This document shows positions 1 to 6,857 of a DNA stretch of 16,931 bases, piece after piece (within the stretch, counting starts at the first letter, position 1; each line of letters starts with the position of its first letter). The DNA is taken from positions 1-16,931 of the forward strand of contig CAZKFN010000044.1 of NCBI GenBank assembly GCA_964552035.1. The letters run 5' to 3'. The stretch is from CAZKFN01 sp964552035. GTDB taxonomy: Bacteria; Bacteroidota; Bacteroidia; Flavobacteriales_E; Vicingaceae. Under the pieces are notes generated by a model. That model did no database searches and was not told the DNA's origin. It saw only the letters and a list, made by a program, of their open reading frames with translations. The position numbers and the translations under genes are program-made.

Positions 1-1125
1 ATTTGGTGCTATAAATGAGACTTTGTTGTTATCTATTTTTTTGAAAGTAACTTTATATTTAACTCCACTAGCCAAATCTATTAGTTGTATCTTTTTCACT
101 TTTCTCTTGGGTGCCTGAAAATACACTTTTGAATTAATTTGCGTAGGATTTGGAAAAAGCTTTATTCCAGATTTCTTTTTCAAATAATCTAAAAGTGGTT
201 TAGGATTAATTTTTCCTCTTAATTGTGAAGTGTCAAAACTTTCTATAATTGCATATAAAGTATCATTTATGTTAGTTGTAACATATTCAAGTAAACTTCC
301 ATCATTATTAATTCCATCAATAAATGAATAATCACTTATAATAGTTACTTTATTATAAATTAAACCTCCTATTGGATATGTATAATTGCTAATTGAGTTA
401 TCGTCATTATTAATTATCCAGATCTTACGATTATTAGCTGTCAAAAAATGTTCCGGTTGATTTTGAACATCTGGTGGCATATTAGAACCGTCAACTAATC
501 CACCATCACCCCCACCACAATCATCTGTACAGTCAATCACTTGAGAACCAGACAAATCCTTGCAGCATGCATTGTGCCATCTACCGTGATATTTAAGTCT
601 AGTAATTTCAACACACCTTCCATTGATACATGCTTGCAGAATACCAGCATCATTATTATCACCATTATTAGGATCATTACCAACCACTGCATAAGTATTT
701 GAATTAATCTTAATTGAAATATGACTAAAATCAGGATTATTAAAAACATTATTATCAATTGAAGCTATAAAAGCAGAATCAGTAACATTTTTTTGTTTTT
801 GATTTCCTTCACTATCAAAAACCCACAACTTGTTGCCGTTTAGCATATTAAATGTCGACGGAAGAGAACTGAAATCTTTATTTTCATATCCATCTTCCTC
901 ACCATCATCACTGTCCCCACAGTCATCAGTACAATCAAAAGTAGATTTATCATAATCAAAATCCGAACAACATGCATCTTTCCAATCGCCATTGGTTGGT
1001 TTCACTCTTGAATATTCAATACAATCTCCATCATCATTACAAATTACTGCTAAATCAGTGTTTTGAGCTGACAAATGACTTATCAAAATTGAGATTCCAA
1101 TTAAAATTTTTGTTACACTTTTCAT
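1..1125 (-). CDS. Secreted cysteine-rich tandem-module protein with T9SS sorting-domain start (3' end cut by window)
   Basis: The frame is open for 375 codons from an ATG at 1123-1125 to the window edge, so the C-terminus is missing. Residues 1-20 look like a signal peptide (KKILIGISILISHLSA-like, cleaved before Q21). Two homologous modules follow. Cysteines lie at 29, 35, 52, 53, 65 and 69 in the first and at 166, 171, 187, 188, 199 and 203 in the second, each ending in D-C-T-D-D-C-G. Each module then has an acidic Gly/Asp stretch and a shared segment (NGNKLWVFD, then NNRKIWIIN). Near residues 322-327 KLFPNP appears, the typical opening of a type A T9SS C-terminal domain, and the following beta-rich residues fit a truncated one. 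I infer export by T9SS and display on or release from the cell surface. The function of the modules is unknown; the Asp-rich stretches could bind calcium. I recognise no named family. Confidence 0.8.
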   Translation of the reverse strand, partial: MKSVTKILIGISILISHLSAQNTDLAVICNDDGDCIEYSRVKPTNGDWKDACCSDFDYDKSTFDCTDDCGDSDDGEEDGYENKDFSSLPSTFNMLNGNKLWVFDSEGNQKQKNVTDSAFIASIDNNVFNNPDFSHISIKINSNTYAVVGNDPNNGDNNDAGILQACINGRCVEITRLKYHGRWHNACCKDLSGSQVIDCTDDCGGGDGGLVDGSNMPPDVQNQPEHFLTANNRKIWIINNDDNSISNYTYPIGGLIYNKVTIISDYSFIDGINNDGSLLEYVTTNINDTLYAIIESFDTSQLRGKINPKPLLDYLKKKSGIKLFPNPTQINSKVYFQAPKRKVKKIQLIDLASGVKYKVTFKKIDNNKVSFIAPN

Positions 1126-1159
1126 AATTAAAATCCTAGTTAATAATTCATATTTTTAA

Positions 1160-1189
1160 TGAATATAATGATTTTTTATACTTATCAAA
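1160..1189 (-). promoter_or_regulatory. Candidate Bacteroidota promoter for the secreted protein gene
   Basis: On the minus strand, TTTG (complement of 1186-1189) is followed after 18 bases by TATATTCA (complement of 1160-1167). This approximates the Bacteroidota TTTG-N(17-23)-TAnnTTTG pattern with two mismatches at the 3' end of the -7 element. Transcription would start about 30 bases before the ATG at 1125. The sequence is AT-rich, so chance matches are likely. Confidence 0.3.
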
Positions 1190-1210
1190 CCACAAGGCGC
1201 TGATTTAAAA

Positions 1211-1432
1211 TCATGTCTCTCTTTTTAAAGGCTCCAATAACTCCTCCAATCCATTCAACTTTATCTCATAAATGGTTTGCATTAACATTCCGAGTTTTCC
1301 TTTTGGAAATCCTTTTTGTCTGTACCAAACCAAATATGGCTCAGGCAAGTTGCAGATTGTCCTACCTTTGTATTTGCCAAAAGGCATTCTCATGCTAACC
1401 AATTGTTTGAGGACTTGCTGTTGTTCGTTCAT
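1211..1432 (-). CDS. DUF3820 family protein
   Basis: This 73-residue protein carries the full DUF3820 signature: MPFGKYKGRTICNLPEPY at residues 16-33, then a W-Y-R-Q-K-G-F-P-K-G-K-L-G block, and an ending in YEIKLNGLEELLEPL. Proteins of this family are about 70 residues long and consist of only this fold. Their role is not settled; some relatives were labelled quorum-sensing-regulated virulence factors, and a nucleic-acid-linked role has been suggested from fusions. The ATG at 1430-1432 is the only sensible start. It is transcribed toward the secreted protein gene, 85 bases away. The start is divergent from the plus-strand cassette, with about 70 bases between the two starts, so the two units share an upstream region. 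Confidence 0.9.
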   Translation of the reverse strand: MNEQQQVLKQLVSMRMPFGKYKGRTICNLPEPYLVWYRQKGFPKGKLGMLMQTIYEIKLNGLEELLEPLKRET

Positions 1433-1469
1433 TATGCAAAGTTGCCATAATAAAGTTAATGGAGTTTAT

Positions 1470-1477
1470 TATTTTTG
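1470..1477 (+). promoter_or_regulatory. Candidate -7 element for the 1502-2746 cassette
   Basis: TATTTTTG fits TAnnTTTG exactly and lies 24 bases upstream of the ATG at 1502. A possible -33 TTG sits at 1442-1444, but the spacing of 25 is longer than usual. It is the only such motif between the divergent DUF3820 start and the first plus-strand open frame. Confidence 0.35.
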
Positions 1478-1501
1478 ATTATCAGTTTTAACTTATCGGT
1501 T

Positions 1502-1624
1502 ATGTCAAATTTTGATAAAGCTAAATTGGCGTTAGCTGTTTTTTTAATACTAATCACAGTTAACTTTGTTGGTGAGGTTGCCGTGAAATGTTTTGAGTTT
1601 GGTTGGACAACAAATATGGTGTAG
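1502..1624 (+). CDS. Possible 40-residue single-pass membrane peptide
   Basis: ATG at 1502-1504 opens 40 codons ending in TAG at 1622-1624. The product starts MSNFDKAKLALAVFLILITV, a charged N-terminus followed by a hydrophobic helix (about residues 9-25), then a short polar tail with one Cys (residue 30). It is in the same reading frame as the next two genes downstream and only 9 bases before the next start. Against it being a gene: the length is small, and a weak hairpin (AGCTAA/TTAGCT at 1519-1537) plus T-run overlaps it. In its favour are the tight packing and a promoter-like motif just upstream. I do not recognise a family. Confidence 0.35.
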   Translation: MSNFDKAKLALAVFLILITVNFVGEVAVKCFEFGWTTNMV

Positions 1625-1633
1625 TATGAAAGA

Positions 1634-1945
1634 ATGTATTCCCCTTTCGTTTTTTCTTTATTATTTTTCTTTATAATATTGATTAGAAGTAACTTGATCT
1701 ATGTGTTACCTGCCTTCTATTTAATTGTAGTTATATTATTAGTTGCGGTATTTAAATTCGAAGTCGCATACTTGGTGTATTTGATTAATTTCTCACTTTC
1801 TTACATGATAGACGCAATCGATTTTATTCTTCACCGGTTGAATCTCAAAACTACTGCGGTTGTTGTAATAATTCATACAATAGGAATGTTACTATACCCA
1901 ATCGGAGTGATTAAAATAGCACATTTGATAATTAAAATCAAATAG
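1634..1945 (+). CDS. Small polytopic membrane protein, family not recognised
   Basis: The product has 103 residues and is strongly hydrophobic, with about three membrane segments near residues 5-17, 22-52 (probably two passes or a hairpin) and 73-98. A short amphipathic stretch (YMIDAIDFILHRLNLK) lies between them. There is no signal peptide cleavage site. It starts 9 bases after the stop of a 40-codon frame and ends in TAG, directly followed by the ATG of the next gene with no intervening base, so translation of the two is probably coupled. Small multi-pass proteins beside unexported soluble proteins are often toxin-immunity proteins, but nothing in the sequence itself proves that role. An alternative is that this is the membrane-spanning part of a once longer protein that included the next frame. 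Confidence 0.55.
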   Translation: MYSPFVFSLLFFFIILIRSNLIYVLPAFYLIVVILLVAVFKFEVAYLVYLINFSLSYMIDAIDFILHRLNLKTTAVVVIIHTIGMLLYPIGVIKIAHLIIKIK

Positions 1946-2206
1946 ATGAGCAATTGTAATGCTAAATCTCGATCTATACTCAGTCATGTTGGTTTTGTTA
2001 AGTCAGGAACATTGGGTCATGTATTTGAAGCGATAAGAGCTATTAAAGGTGCTAATATAAGAGTTGAAAATGATCCGGGAATAGGCAATATTCGGTTTGA
2101 TTATTCAGGACAAAGTCAAATGTGGTCGCAAAATGCTATCCATGATTTAATAGGAATTGACCGTTTTAGATCAACTGCTGAAAATTCATTCCAAATAACC
2201 CGTTAA
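1946..2206 (+). CDS. Unrecognised 86-residue soluble protein, possible orphan toxin tip
   Basis: The ATG follows the preceding TAG stop directly and in the same frame. The protein is soluble, with no signal peptide or membrane segment, and has a compact look: a helix-like stretch (GTLGHVFEAIRAIKGA, about residues 21-36), then beta-like segments ending NIRFDYSGQSQMW (about 48-60), then HDLIGIDRF with conserved-looking His, Asp and Arg. I do not recognise a family. Reasons to suspect a C-terminal polymorphic toxin domain without its delivery trunk are its size, the lack of any export signal, the lipoprotein gene 9 bases downstream, and an Rhs/TcB relic elsewhere in the window. It could equally be an ordinary small protein or the broken C-terminus of the preceding gene. 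Confidence 0.55.
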   Translation: MSNCNAKSRSILSHVGFVKSGTLGHVFEAIRAIKGANIRVENDPGIGNIRFDYSGQSQMWSQNAIHDLIGIDRFRSTAENSFQITR

Positions 2207-2215
2207 AAAATAATA

Positions 2216-2746
2216 ATGCTAATGACAAAAACAGTAACGTTAATATTGGCAATTTTTTTTCTATGCTCATGCGGAACAGTATTGAGCATAAGAAAATCAA
2301 AAGTTAATTATTTTAACGCTCAATTATCTGGAACTTTTGATAACATTGCATTTAAAGTAAATGGGCGTAGGTATGGTTCTCCTACTTTGCTTGACTTGTT
2401 TGAAATTTACAATATAAGAACAGATAGTGTATCGGTAAAATTTAATGGTTCAGAAGAGTTAGAGTTATCTTACAAAGACAATGAAGAGAAATTTAAAAAG
2501 GAATCATTTAAAGGAACTTTTACAAAGAAAGGATATTATGAAGTGTTTTTAAGGAATGATAAAAAAGAAATTCCCCCACTTTTTCCAATCATTTATGGCA
2601 AGTATAATGTTAACAGAATAAGAATAGCCCTTACAATTCAGGGAGATTTGATTATAGATAATAAATGGAATAAGAGCGGTAACATTTTATTCTTAGGTGT
2701 TGGAGATAAAGGAAGGCGACAAAGTTTTTTCAATAAGAAGATTTAA
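2216..2746 (+). CDS. Lipoprotein of unknown family, last gene of the cassette
   Basis: The product has 176 residues. A signal sequence runs over residues 1-18, with lipobox L-C-S-C at 16-19, so Cys19 would be lipidated. The mature part is lysine-rich and beta-rich, starting near GTVLSIRKSK, and no enzymatic motif is visible. A second ATG at 2222 gives a protein two residues shorter and is an equally good start; both follow the A-rich leader TTAAAAAATAATA. It begins 9 bases after the 86-residue gene and is followed 6 bases later by a terminator, so it closes the unit. Periplasm-facing lipoproteins occur as immunity proteins for polymorphic toxins in Bacteroidota. That role here is inferred from position only. 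Confidence 0.75.
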   Translation: MLMTKTVTLILAIFFLCSCGTVLSIRKSKVNYFNAQLSGTFDNIAFKVNGRRYGSPTLLDLFEIYNIRTDSVSVKFNGSEELELSYKDNEEKFKKESFKGTFTKKGYYEVFLRNDKKEIPPLFPIIYGKYNVNRIRIALTIQGDLIIDNKWNKSGNILFLGVGDKGRRQSFFNKKI

Positions 2747-2752
2747 AAATAC

Positions 2753-2777
2753 AGCCCCGCAAGTTCGGGGTTTTTTT
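2753..2777 (+). terminator. Rho-independent terminator of the 1502-2746 unit
   Basis: CCCCG (2755-2759) pairs with CGGGG (2766-2770) around the 6-base loop CAAGTT, followed by seven T at 2771-2777. It starts 6 bases after the lipoprotein stop. Read on the minus strand, the same stem is followed by CTGTATTTTT, so it may also act weakly on transcripts coming from purB. Confidence 0.85.
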
Positions 2778-3196
2778 CTGCCCTTTTTTGTCCGTTTTCC
2801 CCTTTCCTATCTTTGCTCCAAGAAATTGAAAAAATAAAATACTTTTCTTTATATTTGTCTGTAATGAAGTCTTTTATCAACAGCAATATTCCTCATTCTC
2901 GACAATGGAAGTTTTATTCCCGAAGTTGATAAAGTCGGTGCTTTTTCCTTAAAACGTATAGATCAACAAGCACTCGCAATCAAAAACCCAATCATCCTAT
3001 GATAATACTCCCAAAATATAGAACGATGTGAAAGTTTACAATTCTTGTAACTTTAACTTTATGGATATGGAAAGAAAGGGAATTTTTCTCAAAATTAAAA
3101 GCAGAAGTATACTCTTGAAGCTACCAAAGAACGACAAGATTTATAAAGTATACCCTTGACTTTGTGAATTATTATCTTAATAAAAGAGCATATCAA
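2778..3196. other. 419-base stretch without a convincing gene
   Basis: Apart from the two promoter-like motifs, the stretch holds a 44-codon open run without a start codon (2868-3002, plus strand; includes LDNGSFIPEVDKVGAFSLKR), which has protein-like composition and may be a gene fragment. It also holds short frames with ATG (for example 21 codons from 2864) and an imperfect inverted repeat at 3031-3054. No RNA family is recognised. It lies between two converging transcription units. Confidence 0.4.
2787..2815 (+). promoter_or_regulatory. Good match to a Bacteroidota promoter with no evident gene
   Basis: TTTG at 2787-2790 is separated by 17 bases from TATCTTTG at 2808-2815, matching both halves of the TTTG-N(17-23)-TAnnTTTG consensus. 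A second exact -7 motif, TATATTTG, lies at 2850-2857. Both would fire rightward into 2820-3196, toward the 3' end of purB. Confidence 0.45.
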
Positions 3197-4543
3197 TTAA
3201 TATACACCCGTATAATTATAAGGAGTTATCTTTTTTAATTCCTTTTTAATTTCATCTGAAACATCAAGATTATCGATAAACTCAGCAATTGATTGTTCTG
3301 TGATGAGGACATTTTTTCTAGTGAGATTTTTAAGTGCTTCGTAAGGGTTTGGAAAATTCTCTCTTCTTAAAACCGTTTGAATTGCTTCAGCTACTACTGC
3401 CCAATGTTGCTCTAAATCGTCAGCTATTACGGCTTCATTTATCAACAATTTCCCTAAGCCTTTTTGTAAGGAATTTAAAGCCAATAAACTATGTGCAATG
3501 GGAACGCCAATGTTTCTTAATACAGTGGAGTCGGTTAAATCCCTTTGTAATCTTGAGATAGGGAGTTTTGCAGCTAGATGTTCGTAAAGGGCATTGGCAA
3601 GTCCAAGGTTTCCTTCAGAATTTTCAAAATCTATAGGATTTACTTTGTGAGGCATAGCAGAAGAACCAACTTCCCCTTCTTTAATTTTTTGCTTGAAATA
3701 ATCCATAGAAATATAGGTCCACATATCTCTATCTAAATCTATTAGAATATTATTAATGCGTTTTAAAACATCAAATAATCTTGCTAAATTGTCGTAGTGT
3801 TCAATTTGAGTAGTAATTTGAGAGCGGTCTAATCCCAGAATATTATTGACAAAATTATTCGCGAAATCAATCCAATTTTTTTCTGGAAAGGCAACATGGT
3901 GGGCGTTAAAATTTCCTGTAGCGCCACCAAATTTCGCAGAATATGGAACTTGATTTAAACATTCTAATTGTACTTCTAGTCGTTCGATAAAGACTTGAAT
4001 TTCCTTTCCTAGCTTGGTTGGAGATGCTGCTTGACCATGTGTTCTAGCTAGCATTGGGATGTTTTTCCAATTTTGAGCTAAATTTTTTAGTTGGCTAATA
4101 GTTTCTTTTAAAGAAGGAATATACACTTGCTGCATAGCTTCTTTTAAAGATAAAGGAACAGCAGTATTATTGATGTCTTGAGAAGTTAAACCAAAATGAA
4201 TAAACTCCAAATTTTGAACTAAGCTAGTATCTTTTAATTGATCTTTAATAAAATACTCTACTGCTTTAACATCGTGGTTAGTTACTTTCTCTATTTCTTT
4301 TACTTGAAGTGCATCTTTCGCATTAAAATTAAGGTATAAATCACGTAGTTGATTAATTTCCTCAGTACTGAGCTTAGTCAATTGAGGCAAAGAAAATTCA
4401 TGAAGTGCAATAAAATATTCTACTTCGATTTTAACCCTATATCGTATTAATGCCGATTCTGAAAAATATTGACGTAGGGTTTTAGTTCTTCCTACATATC
4501 TACCGTCAATAGGTGAAATTGCATTTAAGGCTGCGTTTTCCAT
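3197..4543 (-). CDS. purB: Adenylosuccinate lyase
   Basis: PurB catalyses two fumarate-releasing steps: SAICAR to AICAR in purine synthesis and adenylosuccinate to AMP. The 448-residue product matches the E. coli-type enzyme (456 residues). Landmarks are SPIDGRY at residues 10-16, TNHDVKAVEYF at 88-98, the acid/base His in ARTHGQ (H169), FGGATGN at 205-211, and the fumarate-lyase signature GSSAMPHKVNP at 293-303 with the catalytic serine in the mobile loop. An in-frame TTG lies 12 bases upstream inside the previous gene, but the ATG at 4541-4543 is preferred because it aligns with the family start (MENAALNAISPIDGRY) and sits 4 bases after the upstream stop. It is the last gene of the long minus-strand run. 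No clear terminator follows on that strand apart from the possibly bidirectional one at 2753-2777. Confidence 0.97.
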   Translation of the reverse strand: MENAALNAISPIDGRYVGRTKTLRQYFSESALIRYRVKIEVEYFIALHEFSLPQLTKLSTEEINQLRDLYLNFNAKDALQVKEIEKVTNHDVKAVEYFIKDQLKDTSLVQNLEFIHFGLTSQDINNTAVPLSLKEAMQQVYIPSLKETISQLKNLAQNWKNIPMLARTHGQAASPTKLGKEIQVFIERLEVQLECLNQVPYSAKFGGATGNFNAHHVAFPEKNWIDFANNFVNNILGLDRSQITTQIEHYDNLARLFDVLKRINNILIDLDRDMWTYISMDYFKQKIKEGEVGSSAMPHKVNPIDFENSEGNLGLANALYEHLAAKLPISRLQRDLTDSTVLRNIGVPIAHSLLALNSLQKGLGKLLINEAVIADDLEQHWAVVAEAIQTVLRRENFPNPYEALKNLTRKNVLITEQSIAEFIDNLDVSDEIKKELKKITPYNYTGVY

Positions 4544-4547
4544 TTTA

Positions 4548-6266
4548 TTAATCAATTAAGTAATTCTGAAATTCACTGTAAACGAATTCCATTAATTCTG
4601 CAACATATTCTTTTGAAAAATCAAATTTAATACCTGCAGTTTCATACACTTCATGGATGGATCTAGTATATCCCAATGAAAGTGCATCTTTATATTGTTG
4701 TATGGTTTTGCTTGGATTTTCCTTATAATTTTTCCAAATTGCAACAGCTCCTAATTGAGCCATACCATATTCTATGTAGTAAAAAGGCACTTCATATAAA
4801 TGAAGTTGTTTTTGCCAGTTAATGGCTTTAAAATTTTCTAAACCATTCCAATCAAGAAGCTCTGAGCCAAAGGTATGCATTAACTTTAACCATTCAGCCT
4901 CCCTTTCTTCATGGCTGTGATTTTTATGTGTATAAATCCAATGCTGGAATTTATCTATGGTAGCCACCCAAGGTAAAACAGTGAGTACATCTAAAAGTTG
5001 ATCTCTTTTAGCTCTTTTTAAGTCTTCTTTTTCATCAAAAAACACATGCCAATTGTCCATGCTAATTAACTCCATGCTCATAGAAGCCAATTCTGCAATT
5101 TCTGAAGGCATACTTTTAAATTCCACCAACTCTAAAGGATGAGTTAACACCGAATGAATAGCATGTCCTCCTTCGTGGATCATGGTGGTAACATCTCTCA
5201 TGGCACCTACTGCATTCATAAATATAAAAGGATAACCGGATTCGTATAAAGGGTAATTAAATCCACCAGGAGCTTTTCCTTTCTTAGACTCTAAATCCAG
5301 GTGTTTCTTTTCTTTCATTTGCTTTAGACAATCCCCAAAAAACGGGTCAATTAAATCAAAGCAAGCTATAGTTTTACGCAACAATTCCTCTCCATCTTTA
5401 AAAGGATGTAATGGTTTTTTCCCCTCAAAGTCAACTGCTACATCCCACGGACGTAAATTATGAACACCTAACTTTTCTTTGCGAATTTTATCGATATTTT
5501 CTGTGAGAGGAACGACTTTTTCAGCTATAGCTTCATGAAATTTAAAGCAATCTTCAGGAGTGTAATCGTAGCGCTCCATAGCTTTAAACATATAGTCTCT
5601 ATAGTTATCAAAACCAGCATTATCAGCAACTTGCTGCCTTAAATCTAGGAGTTGATCAAAAAGTTGGTGGAGGTTTTCTCTATCTTCAAGTCGGCGATTT
5701 TGAATGAGTGTATAAACCTTTTCTCTAACCGATCTATCTGTGTTTTTTAGAAGGTTCGAAGCTTGCTGAAGAGTGTGCTCTTTTCCATCAATTTCAACGG
5801 TCATTTTAGCAGCAATGGCACCATATTTTTGAGACTCTTCTTCTAACTTTGTTTGAAGCGGAATATTTTCTTCACGGAAAAGCTCGATGTTGGTTTGTAT
5901 TCTTTTAAGAGGAATTTTAAAATCTGGATTTTTCTCTAATTCACTTTTAAATCTTGAATCATTGAGTTTCCTATTTAATAAATCATCATAGGGAGCCAAA
6001 TGAGGGTTTATATTTTGAATAAAATATTGGAAATCCTTTTGAAACTTTTCATGAGTAGTATCAATACTCATGCGAATATACCTCCAACCTAACTCCTCCG
6101 AGAGAACCTCATTTAACTCACTTCTATCTTTCATCCACTTTTGCAAATCGGATAGATTATTAATAGGTCTATTTTTTAAATTATCCAGATAGGGTTGGAT
6201 GTTCTCCCATTTAAATTCAATTTGTGGACTTACAAAATTTCGTTTTTTAGGTTTTATGCTTTGCAT
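4548..6266 (-). CDS. M3 family oligoendopeptidase (PepF-like zinc metallopeptidase)
   Basis: The product has 572 residues, a normal size for M3B oligoendopeptidases, which cut short peptides in the cytoplasm. The zinc site is HEGGH at residues 364-368 within MIHEGGHAIHS. The third zinc ligand is probably the Glu of IAELAS (E392). No signal peptide is visible, and the N-terminus (MQSIKPKKRN) is charged. The first half is the helical lid typical of M3. Start: ATG at 6264-6266, with no competing start nearby. The gene lies 27 bases after the DUF5606 gene and 4 bases before purB, so all three are likely cotranscribed. A housekeeping role in peptide turnover is inferred from family; no substrate can be read from the sequence. 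Confidence 0.95.
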   Translation of the reverse strand: MQSIKPKKRNFVSPQIEFKWENIQPYLDNLKNRPINNLSDLQKWMKDRSELNEVLSEELGWRYIRMSIDTTHEKFQKDFQYFIQNINPHLAPYDDLLNRKLNDSRFKSELEKNPDFKIPLKRIQTNIELFREENIPLQTKLEEESQKYGAIAAKMTVEIDGKEHTLQQASNLLKNTDRSVREKVYTLIQNRRLEDRENLHQLFDQLLDLRQQVADNAGFDNYRDYMFKAMERYDYTPEDCFKFHEAIAEKVVPLTENIDKIRKEKLGVHNLRPWDVAVDFEGKKPLHPFKDGEELLRKTIACFDLIDPFFGDCLKQMKEKKHLDLESKKGKAPGGFNYPLYESGYPFIFMNAVGAMRDVTTMIHEGGHAIHSVLTHPLELVEFKSMPSEIAELASMSMELISMDNWHVFFDEKEDLKRAKRDQLLDVLTVLPWVATIDKFQHWIYTHKNHSHEEREAEWLKLMHTFGSELLDWNGLENFKAINWQKQLHLYEVPFYYIEYGMAQLGAVAIWKNYKENPSKTIQQYKDALSLGYTRSIHEVYETAGIKFDFSKEYVAELMEFVYSEFQNYLID

Positions 6267-6293
6267 ATTAAAATTTGACTTTCTAGCTAAAGG

Positions 6294-6758
6294 TTATTCC
6301 TCTTCCTCTTGGGTTTTTTTCTCAGTTTTTTGGGCAGTTGTTTCTTCCTTTTTAGGATCTTCTTTTTCTTCCTTACTTTCTTCTAGTAATCCCTTTTCTA
6401 AAAGAAGATTATACCATTGAAATACCTTTTTAATATCGGAATTATATACTTGTCCTTCATCGTAATTTGGCAAAATTTGTTTGAATACCTCGTTAAGTTC
6501 TTTTGCTGAAGATTTATGAGATAAGGATTCTTTACCCTTATAAAACTCTTTCATCTTTTGAAAAACTTCGGAAAGCAACACATCTTCTTCATAGGTGTAA
6601 ATGCTTATGTCTTCTAGGGAGCTAACTCTTTCAGCACCGTGAATATGAGTTCGACTGCCGTTAATTAGGGATTCTACAATAATTCCTTTTCTACTTTGTG
6701 AAACAATTTTCGATAATCCAGGTTTACCTGAAATTGAAATTATAGCTGATAGATTCAT
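6294..6758 (-). CDS. DUF5606 domain protein
   Basis: The product has 154 residues. Residues 1-60 carry the DUF5606 core common across Bacteroidota: LSAIISISGKPGLSKIVSQS, then IIVESLINGSRTHIHGAERVS and SSLEDISIYTYEEDV. A second helical region follows (about residues 70-125, including PNYDEGQVYNSDIKKVFQWY), consistent with a small DNA- or RNA-associated fold, although the family has no established biochemical role. Residues 127-154 are a Lys/Glu-rich low-complexity tail ending TQEEEE, probably disordered. There is no export signal. The gene sits 27 bases before the M3 peptidase and 99 bases after the PorE-like gene, with a -7-like motif in that gap. Confidence 0.9.
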   Translation of the reverse strand: MNLSAIISISGKPGLSKIVSQSRKGIIVESLINGSRTHIHGAERVSSLEDISIYTYEEDVLLSEVFQKMKEFYKGKESLSHKSSAKELNEVFKQILPNYDEGQVYNSDIKKVFQWYNLLLEKGLLEESKEEKEDPKKEETTAQKTEKKTQEEEE

Positions 6759-6787
6759 ATTTTATGCTTAATAAATTTAAAAGGGTT

Positions 6788-6795
6788 CAAAAATA
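6788..6795 (-). promoter_or_regulatory. Candidate internal -7 element before the DUF5606 gene
   Basis: The minus strand reads TATTTTTG (complement of 6788-6795), an exact TAnnTTTG match, 29 bases before the DUF5606 start. No TTG occurs at the expected -33 spacing. The 99-base gap is one of the longest within the run, so an internal promoter for DUF5606, the M3 peptidase and purB is plausible. Confidence 0.3.
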
Positions 6796-6857
6796 ATCAA
6801 TTTGTATAAGGATTTTATAGCTTTCATCATTAACTTACATTGAAGTTGTTTTAAAAG

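Noticed and set aside
537..758. Hydrophobic 73-codon minus-strand frame inside the secreted protein gene
   Set aside because: It is an alternative frame of a well-supported coding region; its Ile/Met/Leu-rich composition comes from the Asn/Asp codons of the real frame.
1519..1545. AGCTAA/TTAGCT hairpin followed by a T-run, terminator-like
   Set aside because: The 6-bp stem is AT-rich and weak, no plus-strand gene lies upstream to terminate, and it falls within a possible small gene and downstream of the candidate promoter.
3031..3054. Inverted repeat AAAGTTTACAA/TTGTAACTTT
   Set aside because: It is short, AT-rich and bulged, without a T-run or another copy nearby; too weak to call a terminator or binding site.
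4544..4555. Longer purB beginning at an in-frame TTG at 4553-4555
   Set aside because: It would begin inside the M3 peptidase gene; the ATG at 4541-4543 fits the family N-terminus and sits 4 bases after that gene's stop.
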